64,000 nt of DNA from Paenibacillus radicibacter (GCF_024721995.1 NZ_JANQBC010000008.1:62001-126000); one strand, 5' to 3'; positions 36,784-45,511 are shown, counted from the stretch's first letter. Made by a program: numbers and translations. Notes: generated by a model from the letters alone, not told the origin.

Positions 36784-36823
36784 CGTAGCTCATCCTCCCA
36801 TGCCATGATCAATAGCGAAATCC

Positions 36824-37147
36824 TTAATCCGTATGGAACACTTCTTCCATCGCTGCCCACCATTCACCTTCGCCTCTTGTCTCAAGCGGCTGTTGGCATG
36901 GCTCGCATACTTCCCACCACTTCTGAGTTGTCGGATCAGCCGCCATCTTCGCCATATCTGCAGCATAATCCTCACCGATATATTCATAATAGCTGAACAA
37001 ATATCCGTCTTTATAGTAAATGGAATAATTGCGAATGTTGCATGCGGTTATCATCTGGAGTACTTCCGGCCATACGGCTGCATGAAGCGCTTTGTACTCT
37101 TCCAGCTTCTCAGGCTGTACTCCGATCACACTGCCATAACGCTTCAC
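36824..37147 (-). CDS. L-rhamnose/L-fucose mutarotase (RhaM family)
   Basis: This 107-residue protein has the DUF718 signature: VIGVQPEKLEEYKALHAAVWPEVL, IRNYSIYY, YLFSYYEYIG and the C-terminal TQKWWEVCEPCQQPL. It interconverts alpha and beta anomers of a 6-deoxy-L-sugar before dehydrogenation. The C. jejuni fucose locus has a homologue of the same family (Cj0488). The gene is separated from the lactonase by 106 bp holding a short hairpin repeat. Confidence 0.9.
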   Translation of the reverse strand: MKRYGSVIGVQPEKLEEYKALHAAVWPEVLQMITACNIRNYSIYYKDGYLFSYYEYIGEDYAADMAKMAADPTTQKWWEVCEPCQQPLETRGEGEWWAAMEEVFHTD

Positions 37148-37191
37148 TAGACAAGCCTCCTTCTAAATCGTGTGATTCAAAGTTCGATCAC

Positions 37192-37235
37192 TGCGGAGGA
37201 AAATAGCACTTCCAGTCGCTACTTTCCTCCTCCGT
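37192..37235. repeat. short hairpin related to the 162-bp repeat, copy 3 (partial)
   Basis: The left part (37192-37221) matches copy 1 at 24237-24266 in 23 of 30 positions, including CACTTCC(A/G)GTCGCT. The right arm ends TTTCCTCCTCCG, like CTTTTCTCCTCCG of copy 1. It folds as GGAGGAAA/TTTCCTCC. The centre of the element is missing. It lies between the lactonase and mutarotase genes. Confidence 0.45.
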
Positions 37236-37253
37236 TTAACTTTTACGCACACC

Positions 37254-38105
37254 CTACCCCACATCAATCTTGTAAAATGCAGCAGCTGTACCGCCGAGCA
37301 CGGCGTCGATTTCCGCTTGCGAGTAATCAGCTAATGCACGGTTCGTCTCGTTCCATACTTTCGCATAGTCGCCTGCAAGTAAGGCAACTGGCCAGTCACT
37401 TCCGAACATGCAGCGGTTCGCACCGAACAACTCGATTGCCTTATCAACATGGGGCTTCAAGTCCAGATAAGTCCAGTTGAGCGGATCTGCCATTACCGTA
37501 TTCAATCCTGAGATTTTGGCGTACACATTCGGATATTGCGCAGCTTCCGCGAGCTCCCGCTCCCATTGACGCAGTGCCTCCTGATCAAGTGGCGGCTTCG
37601 CCAAGTGATCGATGACCATTTTCAAATTCGGAATACGTTTAGCAAGGGTTGGAATATGCTTCAGATGATTCGGAAATACAGCTACTACATCGAAAGTTAG
37701 ATTCATATCTGCCAGTACTTTCAAACTCTCAATGACTGTATCTTGTACAACCCAATCTGGGTCTTGCTCTTCATGGATGAGATGGCGAATTCCTTTGAAT
37801 ATAGGCAGTTTCGCATATTGCGCTAAACGTTCCGCTGCTTCCGCTGGTCGATGTAGAGGTACCCAGCCTACCACGCCACCAACCCAGTTGTAACGCTCTG
37901 CCGTGTCTAACATATAAGCCGTATCCGCATACGAATCCATTGCTTGCACGATTACCGTCTTCTCCACACCGCTATCCCGTAATTGCGGTTCCAACTCATC
38001 CGCTTCAATCGTCCGATACAACGGTCCAAATGCAGGGACTAGCCAAGGATATTCGACCTGATCCAAATTCCAGAAATGCTGATGAGAGTCAATTCTAATC
38101 GCCAT
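37254..38105 (-). CDS. amidohydrolase family lactonase (L-fuconolactonase-like)
   Basis: This 283-residue protein of the amidohydrolase_2 group has the metal motif HQH at residues 8-10 in RIDSHQHFW. Further ligands are in VIDHLAKP and the C-terminal MFGSDWPV (Asp). Family members hydrolyse L-fucono- and L-rhamnono-lactones. In the pathway it opens the lactone to the aldonate for the UxaA-type dehydratase. The counterpart in C. jejuni is Cj0487. Confidence 0.87.
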   Translation of the reverse strand: MAIRIDSHQHFWNLDQVEYPWLVPAFGPLYRTIEADELEPQLRDSGVEKTVIVQAMDSYADTAYMLDTAERYNWVGGVVGWVPLHRPAEAAERLAQYAKLPIFKGIRHLIHEEQDPDWVVQDTVIESLKVLADMNLTFDVVAVFPNHLKHIPTLAKRIPNLKMVIDHLAKPPLDQEALRQWERELAEAAQYPNVYAKISGLNTVMADPLNWTYLDLKPHVDKAIELFGANRCMFGSDWPVALLAGDYAKVWNETNRALADYSQAEIDAVLGGTAAAFYKIDVG

Positions 38106-38122
38106 AAGTACCTCCTTATGCG

Positions 38123-39019
38123 TTACTCCTTCACCATGCGGTTCGTAAGGCTGCCAAGCTTCTCAATCTCGATCGTTACCATATCTCCATCTTGCAGATA
38201 CACTTGTTTCTCAGGCGGCAAACCCAGCACAACCCCCTCAGGCGTACCCGTTAGAATAATGTCACCCGGCACAAGTGTCATATGCTGCGAAATGTAGCTG
38301 ACAATATAATCACAGTGGAAGATCATATCAGATGTATTCGAGCTCTGTCTCACTTCTCCATTGACCGTACAGCTAATCGTAAGATCATTCGGATTACCCA
38401 CTTCATCTGCTGTCACAAGGTAAGGTCCAAGCGGACTGAAACCATCACAAGATTTACCGAGCAGCCATTGATGCGTACGCAATTGCAAATCACGTGCAGA
38501 CAAGTCATTCACATTGCAATAACCGAATACGTGACTTAATGCATCCTCTTGCGCAACATACTTCGCTGTCTTCCCAATTACAATGACAAGCTCCGCTTCA
38601 TAGTCAACTTTCGTTGAAACCTTTGGTAGTGGAATATCTTGATTTGGTGCGGAGATCGTATTGTTGAATTTGTTAAAAAGAATCGGATATTCCGGTATCG
38701 GTGCATTCGTCTCTTCCGCATGCTTTCGATAGTTCAAACCAACGCAAATGATCTTATTCGGACGTGTCACACAAGGACCGTATGTAATTGTTTCTTCATC
38801 TAATACACATGCTTCACGTAAAGTCGCATCTGCTAGTACGCTTTCCACAACATCATGAATTCGACTCACAGCACATTGACCATTTTCCATAACCTCATGA
38901 ATATCTAAAGCTATGACTTGACCTGTCAGTTCAGATGCTTTAGCCAAATCGACAATGCCTGCATCTACCTTTACTCCAAGTGCTAGCTCATTATTATTTT
39001 GAAAATTAAGAAATTTCAC
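38123..39019 (-). CDS. fumarylacetoacetate-hydrolase family protein (2,4-diketo-3-deoxy-L-fuconate hydrolase-like)
   Basis: This 298-residue protein has the FAH fold signature: ICVGLNYRKHAEE, the metal ligands in KVDYEAELVIVIGK (E-E-D type) and SARDLQ, and the terminal loop LVPGDIILTGTPEGVV. In Xanthomonas/Sphingomonas-type oxidative pathways this family cleaves 2,4-diketo-3-deoxy-L-fuconate (or rhamnonate) to pyruvate and L-lactate. Its presence with a second SDR predicts that ending, unlike C. jejuni, which uses a DapA-type aldolase. Confidence 0.85.
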   Translation of the reverse strand: MKFLNFQNNNELALGVKVDAGIVDLAKASELTGQVIALDIHEVMENGQCAVSRIHDVVESVLADATLREACVLDEETITYGPCVTRPNKIICVGLNYRKHAEETNAPIPEYPILFNKFNNTISAPNQDIPLPKVSTKVDYEAELVIVIGKTAKYVAQEDALSHVFGYCNVNDLSARDLQLRTHQWLLGKSCDGFSPLGPYLVTADEVGNPNDLTISCTVNGEVRQSSNTSDMIFHCDYIVSYISQHMTLVPGDIILTGTPEGVVLGLPPEKQVYLQDGDMVTIEIEKLGSLTNRMVKE

Positions 39020-39050
39020 TTGCGATACACTCCTTTATTGGTAGGTTTAA

Positions 39051-39824
39051 TTAAGCATTCTTACCGAATACCACACCGCCATCGATATATAGTGGGGAAC
39101 CCATCATAAACTGAGATTCATCTGAAGCAAGGAACAGAGCTGCTTTCGCAACATCATCTGGGCGTCCCAGATCTCCACTAAGCTGACGCTTCTTGAGCGA
39201 TTCGAATGCTTCCTCTGGATTGTCATACGACGTTCGCAAGTAATTTTCTACAAAAGGCGTTAGAATCGTCCCCGGAAGCAGGGCATTCACTCGAATGTTA
39301 TATGGCGCATAATCGACCTGCATCTGTTTCGTTAGAGCGAGTACCGCTCCTTTGGTTGCTGCATAGGATGCACGCACCGCAAGTCCAATCTCAGCAATAC
39401 ATGAAGACATGTTAATAATTGAGCCTGAACGGCGATCCATCATATGCGGAAGCACATATTTCGAAGGCAGATACACCCCGTTAATATTCACATTCATCAC
39501 GCGACTCCACGTCTCAGGCTCCACTTCATGAAGTGCTCCAACCCCACTAATTCCTGCATTGTTAAAAAGAACATCGATTCGCTCATACTGCGCTATTATC
39601 GCGTCCACCATCTGCTTCACAGATTCGGGATTCGTTACATCTGCTTGAATAAAAGTTGACTTGCCACCAGCTTTAACGATCTCATCAGACGTCTCTTGAC
39701 CCTTGGACGAATCCAAGTCATTCACGATCACTGTCGCTCCCTCACGACCGAACAATAACGCTGTCGCTTTTCCAATGCCTGAACCTGAGCCTGTAATTAG
39801 AATCACTTTATCCTGTAAGCGCAT
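39051..39824 (-). CDS. SDR family dehydrogenase, probable 2-keto-3-deoxy-L-fuconate dehydrogenase
   Basis: This 257-residue short-chain dehydrogenase has TGSGSGIG, NNAGISG and the catalytic ASYAATKGAVL. Placed beside the FAH-family gene, it most likely oxidises the C4 hydroxyl of 2-keto-3-deoxy-L-fuconate with NAD. Its sequence is closer to that group (VLFNNAGISG, DYAPYNIRVNALLPGTILTP) than the other SDR in the cluster. It is the first structural gene after the IclR regulator, with a 22-bp gap. Confidence 0.8.
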   Translation of the reverse strand: MRLQDKVILITGSGSGIGKATALLFGREGATVIVNDLDSSKGQETSDEIVKAGGKSTFIQADVTNPESVKQMVDAIIAQYERIDVLFNNAGISGVGALHEVEPETWSRVMNVNINGVYLPSKYVLPHMMDRRSGSIINMSSCIAEIGLAVRASYAATKGAVLALTKQMQVDYAPYNIRVNALLPGTILTPFVENYLRTSYDNPEEAFESLKKRQLSGDLGRPDDVAKAALFLASDESQFMMGSPLYIDGGVVFGKNA

Positions 39825-39846
39825 AGTAACAACTCCTTCTAACCCG

Positions 39847-40620
39847 TTATATGATGTGTGTGCTGCCAGATAAGCGTTCAGCTAATGAGACGATCTCACG
39901 TATCACGGCCTGTTCTTTATGCTCCCACACATGCTTGGGCATGGAACAACTTACGGCAGCGACGACTTGACCATTTGCTTGAACGATAGGTGCGGCAACA
40001 CACTGAAACCCTTCAACTGATTCTTGTTGATCCAGGGCATAGCCATTCACTCGAATCTCCGTGAGCTCCTGTTTCAGTTGTCTAGTTGTGCTTAATGTAT
40101 AAGGTGTTAATACTTTCAGCGTTGCTTCTTCAACTGGATATAACTGCGTGAGCTTCGCTTGATCCAGTCGAGCAAGCATACACTTCCCAAGTGCTGTTGC
40201 ATGGGCTGGCAACTTCATACCCGGATGGGAAGCTAGCTTAACTGGTGTAGGCGCTTCTTCTTTAGCCAAATAAAGAACGTCCTGCTGCTCCAGCTTAGCA
40301 AGTTGAATCGTCTCACCGAGCAACTCTCGACTAATTGCTGCCTCTCGATGAAAGCTGTGTATTAATGAATTGTTATTGCTGTAACACATACCAAGCATAC
40401 CCATCTGTACACCAAGTCCGTACGTGCTATCCGCATTGCGGACGATCCACCCCAGTATCTCCATTGTGTTAAGCAAGGAGAACATCGAGCTCTTATGAAT
40501 GTTTAACTGCTTCGATAAATCCATCATTTTTAATTCTGAAGGAAACTGAGCGATAAGTAGTAAAATATCGTTCGCCTTCTCAAGTGCGGGAACCCAATAC
40601 TTTTTCTCCATCATTTTCAT
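39847..40620 (-). CDS. IclR family transcriptional regulator
   Basis: This 257-residue protein has an N-terminal winged helix (about 10-70: ELKMMDLSKQLNIHKSSMFSLLNTMEILGWI). The C-terminal IclR effector domain includes ALGKCMLARLDQAKL and ESVEGFQCVAAPIVQANGQVVAAVS. It heads the 6-deoxy-sugar cluster and presumably represses it until a pathway metabolite binds. The C. jejuni fucose locus is likewise next to an IclR-type regulator (Cj0480c). The ATG has almost no Shine-Dalgarno and only about 16 nt of predicted leader. Confidence 0.9.
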   Translation of the reverse strand: MKMMEKKYWVPALEKANDILLLIAQFPSELKMMDLSKQLNIHKSSMFSLLNTMEILGWIVRNADSTYGLGVQMGMLGMCYSNNNSLIHSFHREAAISRELLGETIQLAKLEQQDVLYLAKEEAPTPVKLASHPGMKLPAHATALGKCMLARLDQAKLTQLYPVEEATLKVLTPYTLSTTRQLKQELTEIRVNGYALDQQESVEGFQCVAAPIVQANGQVVAAVSCSMPKHVWEHKEQAVIREIVSLAERLSGSTHII

Positions 40621-40642
40621 CCAATCGTCTAATTGGTTTTGT

Positions 40643-40672
40643 ATAATAAACCATGTTTTGTATTTAATACAA
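40643..40672 (-). promoter_or_regulatory. promoter and palindromic operator of the IclR-fucose cluster
   Basis: On the minus strand TTGTAT is followed by an 18-nt spacer and TATTAT (40643-40648). The -35 lies inside a 15-bp palindrome, TTGTATT-T-AATACAA (40658-40672). A second TTTTGTAT occurs 19 bp away. The regulator would occlude the -35 region; autoregulation is likely. Confidence 0.55.
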
Positions 40673-40731
40673 CTTAATCATAACAACGAGCAAAATGGGT
40701 GTCAACTCATTTTCTTGTATTTTTGCATAAT

Positions 40732-40770
40732 AAAAAACCGCCGCATGATTAAGGCTTACATGGACGGTTT
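40732..40770 (-). terminator. terminator downstream of the 40798-41544 gene
   Basis: AAACCG with CGGTTT, extended by a mismatched CCG/GGA, forms a stem. The A tract at 40732-40737 gives a T run on the minus strand. Confidence 0.6.
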
Positions 40771-40797
40771 ACTTATCTCTTTTCTCTTATTCGTATG

Positions 40798-41544
40798 TCA
40801 CAAATCTGTTATAAGCTTGTTCGAAAGTTCCGTATATAGGTTAGGTAACGTGGATTCGGAAGCAAGCTTGAAGTGTTCTCGTGCTGCCTTCGTCTCGCCT
40901 AACGAGAGGTAATACCGACCTAACAAATAATTATCAAACGGCTCTTGTAGTTTCTTATTAACTAGAAGTGTACTTCGACCATAAATAATCGATCTCTTGT
41001 TACGATTCTGCTTATAGGATTCAATCGGTTGTCTAGCAATATCCTTGTTCCCAAGTTCTAATTCAATATTTGCTAGAATGATGAAGTTACTAGGTAGATC
41101 AACCAATTTCATCGATTGATGTATCATTTCTCTAGCCTCTAGAAAATCTCCACCTGTCATAAACGTATTAAATGGAAGAAGACCTAACTTCACGCCTTCT
41201 AGATTCTTATCAAGGGAACCTGTCATTAACTTTAACGTATGATCAGACATCTCATATTTACCAATGTTTGTATGTATTATCGCCTTTGCAAGCTTCATTT
41301 GATTCTTAAATTTGATATTTTTCGGATATTTCTGTTCCCTCTTTTCAATTTCTTCAAACGCTTCTTTAATACGTCCAGCTAGAAATAGACGATAATACTT
41401 TAAAGAATCTATAAACGAACTCACTAGTGCCATTATCAGTACCAATGGGAGAAACCAAAACAATCCCCATGTCTGTCCGGTCCAAAGCAAATAAAAAGTC
41501 CCTCCAGCTGTGATAATAAAACTAACTGCATTCCATAGCTTCAT
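40798..41544 (-). CDS. membrane-anchored protein of unknown function with TPR-like helices
   Basis: This 248-residue protein has two N-terminal membrane segments (about 5-22 and 26-46). A helical cytoplasmic part then shows a TPR-like rhythm (for example IKFKNQMKLAKAIIHTNIGKYE and PFDNYLLGRYYLSLGETKAAREHFKLAS). I do not recognise a named family. It lies between two transcription units and has its own terminator. TPR-like proteins usually act as protein-binding scaffolds, but nothing here shows a partner. Confidence 0.65.
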   Translation of the reverse strand: MKLWNAVSFIITAGGTFYLLWTGQTWGLFWFLPLVLIMALVSSFIDSLKYYRLFLAGRIKEAFEEIEKREQKYPKNIKFKNQMKLAKAIIHTNIGKYEMSDHTLKLMTGSLDKNLEGVKLGLLPFNTFMTGGDFLEAREMIHQSMKLVDLPSNFIILANIELELGNKDIARQPIESYKQNRNKRSIIYGRSTLLVNKKLQEPFDNYLLGRYYLSLGETKAAREHFKLASESTLPNLYTELSNKLITDL

Positions 41545-41606
41545 AACCTTTTACTCCCTTTATATATGAAATTATTTATTATGACATCCTTCCATCCATA
41601 CGAAAA

Positions 41607-41631
41607 GACCGGAGCAAAATCGCTCACGGTC
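41607..41631 (-). terminator. terminator downstream of the LVIVD-protein gene
   Basis: On the minus strand GACCGTGAGC pairs with GCTCCGGTC (one bulge), followed by TTTT. It lies 25 bp after the stop. Confidence 0.7.
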
Positions 41632-41655
41632 TCCTCTATCATCACTACATACTCA

Positions 41656-43767
41656 TTATTTACTAGAAATAACAACGGTCTTCGCTTTGTTATTCCACTC
41701 TGCTTTGACACCAGCTGCGTCAGCAATTGTTTTCAAGGAAACGAATGCACGTCCACCTTCTACGATTGTCGCTGCAGCCGTTTCTTTCTTTTCGCCATTA
41801 ACTGTAACGAACTTCTCACCTACAATAAGCTCAAGTGTCAGTTCATCTTTCTTACCTGTGATCTTGTTTGCTGCTGCATCCCAAGAAACGGTTAAGCCTA
41901 ATTTTTCAAACACAGAGCGAAGTGGAACCATCGTTGCACCATCGCGTGTGAATGGCTGAGAATCTGTAGCAAGTTCGCCCTTAGCATCCGCAACTTGAAG
42001 ACCTGCTTGCGGCATTCCTTTAACTGGCTCACCTAGTAATGGTGAAGATACTACGTACATACCATGACCAGAGAATACCCAGATCAAGTTACGATCCCAC
42101 TCAACGAAAATACCGTGTACAGGATCTGACTGATCGTTAAAGTATTTGTTTCCTTCATCATCCGTTAATTCGCCAGCCATTTTCGGAACGAAGTAAGCAG
42201 CGATTGTCGGCTTGTCAGGGGTAGTCAAATCGAACATTTGCATACCTGCATTGTAGAACGAATAAGGCATATACTTCTGACTTGGTGTACCTGGTTGAAC
42301 TTCCGCATAACCTGTACGCTTCGGACCGAAGCTGCCACGACGCTGACAATAATCAGTAAACGGCGCATCCTTCGGAGGCGTTGGACGCTCAAGTGTCGTT
42401 GCAATCTTAGGATTCTTCGGATCTCTTACATCAATTGCATAAATTTCTTTGTATGGCTCATGGCAATCCTCGCTTAGCGGATAACCACTGTAATACACCA
42501 TACCTGTCGTCTCTACTTTGGATACGTCGATGTTGTCACCTTCTGTACCCGTGTAGCTCATCGGCATATCAATATGTGATACCGTCTTCATGTTAGCTGG
42601 ATCTGTAATGTCTACAACGTAGAAACCAAATCCGCCCATTGCAGCGTATCCATACTTACCGCCTTCTTCAACTGTCTTTGGAATAAATAACGGCATACGT
42701 GAACCCATCCAGCTTGTTTTGTTGCCAGCACGCGGATTCTTGTTGTAATCAGCCTCTTCACCTTTAATTTGGCCAGGTACAGACCAAATGTCTAATTGCT
42801 TCGGCTTCGTTGGATCGGAAATGTCATAAGCGATTTGTGCACCCGAGTACAAGTAAGTCTTGTATTCTGTGTTCGCATAAGAATCATTCGGTGCACCTGC
42901 AACGAATAAGTATTGATCACCAGAATACACTGGAATATCTTGGCAACCAGAGCCTTGTTGTGGTTTACTTGGATCATAAGTGCTGGAGTCTAGTGGCGTC
43001 TCGGAAAGAACTTTCCAATCTGTCCAGTTTGGTCCGTTTACTTCGTAAATACGGAATCCACGAAGCATTTTCCACTCACGGATTGTATCTACTTCTTTAG
43101 GGTTTAAGTATTTGTTCGTAATTTTACCGTAACGTGGAACCTCATAACATTGAACCGCAAGGTTCTTGTCCAATGTTTTGTTGTATTTCACGTTTAGTGG
43201 TCCGAATTGGTGCTCGACTTTTGTATCGAACCATTTGGTCGTAATATGTTTTGCATTTAGTGGATCTGTAATGTCAAACAAGTTGTATTGGTTCGTTTCA
43301 TAGTCATACAAATAACGACGACCATCAAGATCGAAGCTTGTCTGCCAGCTGTGACCATAACCTGCTACGTATGGATAGAATGCTTCTACCTTCGTATTTT
43401 TCAAATATTGATTCTGATCGAGGTACGGCAAGCTGCCATTAAACGGCTGAGGTCCTTCATTGTCTGGTGTGTACTTCGGATGTGTAAACTTACCTGTCTT
43501 GACATCGTATCCCCAAGAACTTGAATCTGGTTCAGTCGGCTCACCAGGTAGTGGCTTCCGCGGTTCTTCGTGCTCTGGAAGCGCAACAAGCGGCGCATTC
43601 GCATTTGCACCTGTAGCAGGTGCACCATAAATGTCTTCTCTTACAACTGGAGCAGCTTTGTCATCACTTGCAGCACTTACAGGAGCTGTCGGCAAGTAGA
43701 GAGCGCTTACAACAACAGAAGCGGCAAGCACGCTTTTTAAGATACGTTGCTTCAATGCTTTTTTCAT
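41656..43767 (-). CDS. secreted LVIVD-repeat (beta-propeller) protein with copper-amine-oxidase-like C-terminal domain
   Basis: This 703-residue protein has a Sec signal peptide (ends PVSAASD). At least five LVIVD-type strands follow: FDITDPLNAK, YDISDPTKPK, VDITDPANMK, IDVRDPKNPK and FDLTTPDKPT. These imply a beta-propeller. The last 100 residues are a copper amine oxidase N-terminal-like 'stalk' domain (ATMVPLRSVFEKLGLTVSWD, then FVSLKTIADAAGVKAEWNN), a common surface module in Paenibacillus. GGAGGAG lies 9 nt before the ATG. Its promoter carries the same TetR-type operator as kynureninase, alanine dehydrogenase and the importer, so it belongs to that regulon. Its function is unknown. Confidence 0.85.
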   Translation of the reverse strand: MKKALKQRILKSVLAASVVVSALYLPTAPVSAASDDKAAPVVREDIYGAPATGANANAPLVALPEHEEPRKPLPGEPTEPDSSSWGYDVKTGKFTHPKYTPDNEGPQPFNGSLPYLDQNQYLKNTKVEAFYPYVAGYGHSWQTSFDLDGRRYLYDYETNQYNLFDITDPLNAKHITTKWFDTKVEHQFGPLNVKYNKTLDKNLAVQCYEVPRYGKITNKYLNPKEVDTIREWKMLRGFRIYEVNGPNWTDWKVLSETPLDSSTYDPSKPQQGSGCQDIPVYSGDQYLFVAGAPNDSYANTEYKTYLYSGAQIAYDISDPTKPKQLDIWSVPGQIKGEEADYNKNPRAGNKTSWMGSRMPLFIPKTVEEGGKYGYAAMGGFGFYVVDITDPANMKTVSHIDMPMSYTGTEGDNIDVSKVETTGMVYYSGYPLSEDCHEPYKEIYAIDVRDPKNPKIATTLERPTPPKDAPFTDYCQRRGSFGPKRTGYAEVQPGTPSQKYMPYSFYNAGMQMFDLTTPDKPTIAAYFVPKMAGELTDDEGNKYFNDQSDPVHGIFVEWDRNLIWVFSGHGMYVVSSPLLGEPVKGMPQAGLQVADAKGELATDSQPFTRDGATMVPLRSVFEKLGLTVSWDAAANKITGKKDELTLELIVGEKFVTVNGEKKETAAATIVEGGRAFVSLKTIADAAGVKAEWNNKAKTVVISSK

Positions 43768-43826
43768 CTAAGTGAACTCCTCCATCGATTTGGATAAAAT
43801 AGGATAAGACATTCCGGAATAAACAT

Positions 43827-43855
43827 AGAATATAATGAATGTGACACAACGTCAA
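43827..43855 (-). promoter_or_regulatory. promoter of the LVIVD-protein gene with TetR-type operator 1
   Basis: Minus strand TTGACG (43850-43855), 17-nt spacer, TATTCT (43827-43832). The 13-mer TGACACAACGTCA (43842-43854) overlaps the -35 and fits TGACAYNRYGTCA. Confidence 0.75.
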
Positions 43856-43905
43856 TATAATTTGTTAAAATTTTCTGAACATTATCTTTTAGGCTTAACG
43901 AAAAA

Positions 43906-43921
43906 ATGTTAGCGCTTTCCT
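43906..43921. promoter_or_regulatory. cre-like site upstream of kynU
   Basis: On the minus strand AGGAAAGCGCTAACAT matches the cre consensus with one mismatch (G for T at position 2). It ends 8 bp before the kynU -35, so CcpA could repress kynU when sugars are present. Confidence 0.5.
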
Positions 43922-43928
43922 ATAAATA

Positions 43929-43957
43929 TTGACACTACGTCATATTTATATTATATT
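43929..43957 (+). promoter_or_regulatory. kynU promoter with TetR-type operator 2
   Basis: TTGACA (43929-43934), 17-nt spacer, TATATT (43952-43957). The operator TGACACTACGTCA (43930-43942) overlaps the -35 box. Confidence 0.8.
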
Positions 43958-44000
43958 GGAAATAAATTGACTGAATATACAAAATAAGAGGTGAATTGAC

Positions 44001-45287
44001 TTGGGAATCACAACATTTGACAACTCGCTAGATTATGCTAAAAGCCTAGATGCACAAGATAAATTAAGTGCTCTTCGTGAAGAGTTCTATATCCCTGAAG
44101 GGATGATTTACCTAGATGGAAATTCACTTGGACTTCTCTCCAAGCGTGCGGAGCAGACTTTGCTAGATATGCTCCAATCTTGGAAAAATTATAATATCGA
44201 CGGTTGGACATCAGGCGAAGACCCTTGGTTCTTCTTACCTGAAAGATTAGGGAAACTCATGGCACCGCTTGTTGGCGCTGAGCCAGAAGAAGTTATCGTA
44301 ACGGGGTCAACTACAATCAATATTCATCAACTTGTTGCTACGTTCTACCAGCCACAAGGCAATCGTACGAAGATCATCGCAACTTCCCTTGATTTCCCGA
44401 CTGACATTTATGCGCTGCAAAGCCAGATTCGTCTACGTGGCTATGATCCTGAGACACATTTGATCTCCATTGAAAGCCGTGATGGTCGTATAATCGAAGA
44501 AGACGATATTATCGCAGCAATGTCCGATGAAGTTGCTCTTATCTTACTTCCTACCGTGTTATACCGCAGCGGTCAATTGCTCGATATAGAGCGTCTAACA
44601 GCTGAAGCACATAAGCGTGGAATTGTAATTGGGTTTGATGGTTGTCACTCTGTAGGCGCAATCCCTCACTACTTCAGCAAGTGGGATGTAGACTTCGCCC
44701 TATGGTGCAACTACAAATACTTGAATGCCGGTCCTGGCGGTGTTGCCTCCCTTTACGTGAACAAGAAACACTTTGGCCGTGTTCCAGGTCTAACAGGCTG
44801 GTATAGCTCTCGTAAAGATAAGCAGTTCGATATGGAACATACACTAACTGTTGAGCATTCTGCTGGTGCTTTCCAGACTGGAACGCCACACATTCTAAGT
44901 ATTGCTCCATTGATTGGTTCGTTGGAAATTTTTGCAATGACATCCATCGAAGAAATTCGTGCGAAGTCGCTTCACATTACGCAATACTTCACTCAATTAG
45001 TAAATGATGCGTTAGCAGGTCTAGGCTTCACCCTCATGAATCCGACTGAAGATCCTCGTCGTGGAGGTCATATCAGCTTGCACCATGAGGAAGCGGTTCG
45101 AATCTGTAAGGCGCTGAAGGATAATAATATCATTCCAGACTACCGTGCACCGAACATCGTACGCCTTGCTCCAGTTGCCCTCTACGTGACATATGAAGAC
45201 GTATGGAAGACGGTTCAAGTGCTTAAAGCGATCATTACCGAGAAGCAGTATGAGAAGTATGATTCACAGCGTGGCGTTGTTGCCTAA
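44001..45287 (+). CDS. kynU: kynureninase
   Basis: This 428-residue fold-type I PLP enzyme has the kynureninase segments [34 protein letters not shown] and [13 protein letters not shown]239 there is the PLP lysine. The C-terminal [13 protein letters not shown] is also characteristic. It hydrolyses L-kynurenine to anthranilate and L-alanine (3-hydroxykynurenine also possible). The start is TTG at 44001 with AGAGGTG 7 nt upstream; no ATG suits. No kynA (tryptophan dioxygenase) or kynB is adjacent. The product therefore probably handles kynurenine taken up from outside by the neighbouring importer (inference). Control is by the TetR-type operator at its promoter. Confidence 0.93.
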   Translation: MGITTFDNSLDYAKSLDAQDKLSALREEFYIPEGMIYLDGNSLGLLSKRAEQTLLDMLQSWKNYNIDGWTSGEDPWFFLPERLGKLMAPLVGAEPEEVIVTGSTTINIHQLVATFYQPQGNRTKIIATSLDFPTDIYALQSQIRLRGYDPETHLISIESRDGRIIEEDDIIAAMSDEVALILLPTVLYRSGQLLDIERLTAEAHKRGIVIGFDGCHSVGAIPHYFSKWDVDFALWCNYKYLNAGPGGVASLYVNKKHFGRVPGLTGWYSSRKDKQFDMEHTLTVEHSAGAFQTGTPHILSIAPLIGSLEIFAMTSIEEIRAKSLHITQYFTQLVNDALAGLGFTLMNPTEDPRRGGHISLHHEEAVRICKALKDNNIIPDYRAPNIVRLAPVALYVTYEDVWKTVQVLKAIITEKQYEKYDSQRGVVA

Positions 45288-45306
45288 TCGCTTGATCAAT
45301 AGCAAC

Positions 45307-45344
45307 GGAGTCAGAACAAGCTCGACTTGTTCTGACTCCTTTTT
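45307..45344. terminator. terminator shared by kynU and the small membrane ORF
   Basis: GGAGTCAGAACAAG pairs perfectly with CTTGTTCTGACTCC (14 bp, 5-nt loop), then TTTTT on the plus strand. It overlaps the stop of the small minus-strand gene. Confidence 0.9.
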
Positions 45345-45511
45345 CATACTTTACTCATTAGAACTCCCAATAAGAAGTAAAAACTAATTGCTGAGCATAA
45401 AGCAGTTAAACATGCATATATGTACGCATTTTGTTTCTTGTTTACAATGCAACTAATCGTTTGTAAGAAAAATAAAACGGCTAAGCCGAATATGAGTGCA
45501 GTTATTTCCAT
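45344..45511 (-). CDS. small membrane protein of unknown function (55 aa)
   Basis: A 55-codon frame fills most of the 375-bp gap between kynU and the ABC permease. It starts with ATG at 45511 after GAGGG (8 nt) and encodes two hydrophobic segments (about 4-20 and 32-52, including ALIFGLAVLFFLQTI and CSAISFYFLLGVL) around a short polar NKKQN turn. It ends in the tail of the kynU terminator. The good Shine-Dalgarno and helix-turn-helix membrane pattern support a real gene, but no homologue is recognised. The rest of the gap (45512-45604) shows nothing else. Confidence 0.5.
   Translation of the reverse strand: MEITALIFGLAVLFFLQTISCIVNKKQNAYIYACLTALCSAISFYFLLGVLMSKV

Noticed and set aside
41656-41895. 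Plus-strand open frames over the LVIVD gene and many similar frames elsewhere
   Set aside because: They are opposite-strand shadows of well-supported genes, without Shine-Dalgarno sites or recognisable sequence.
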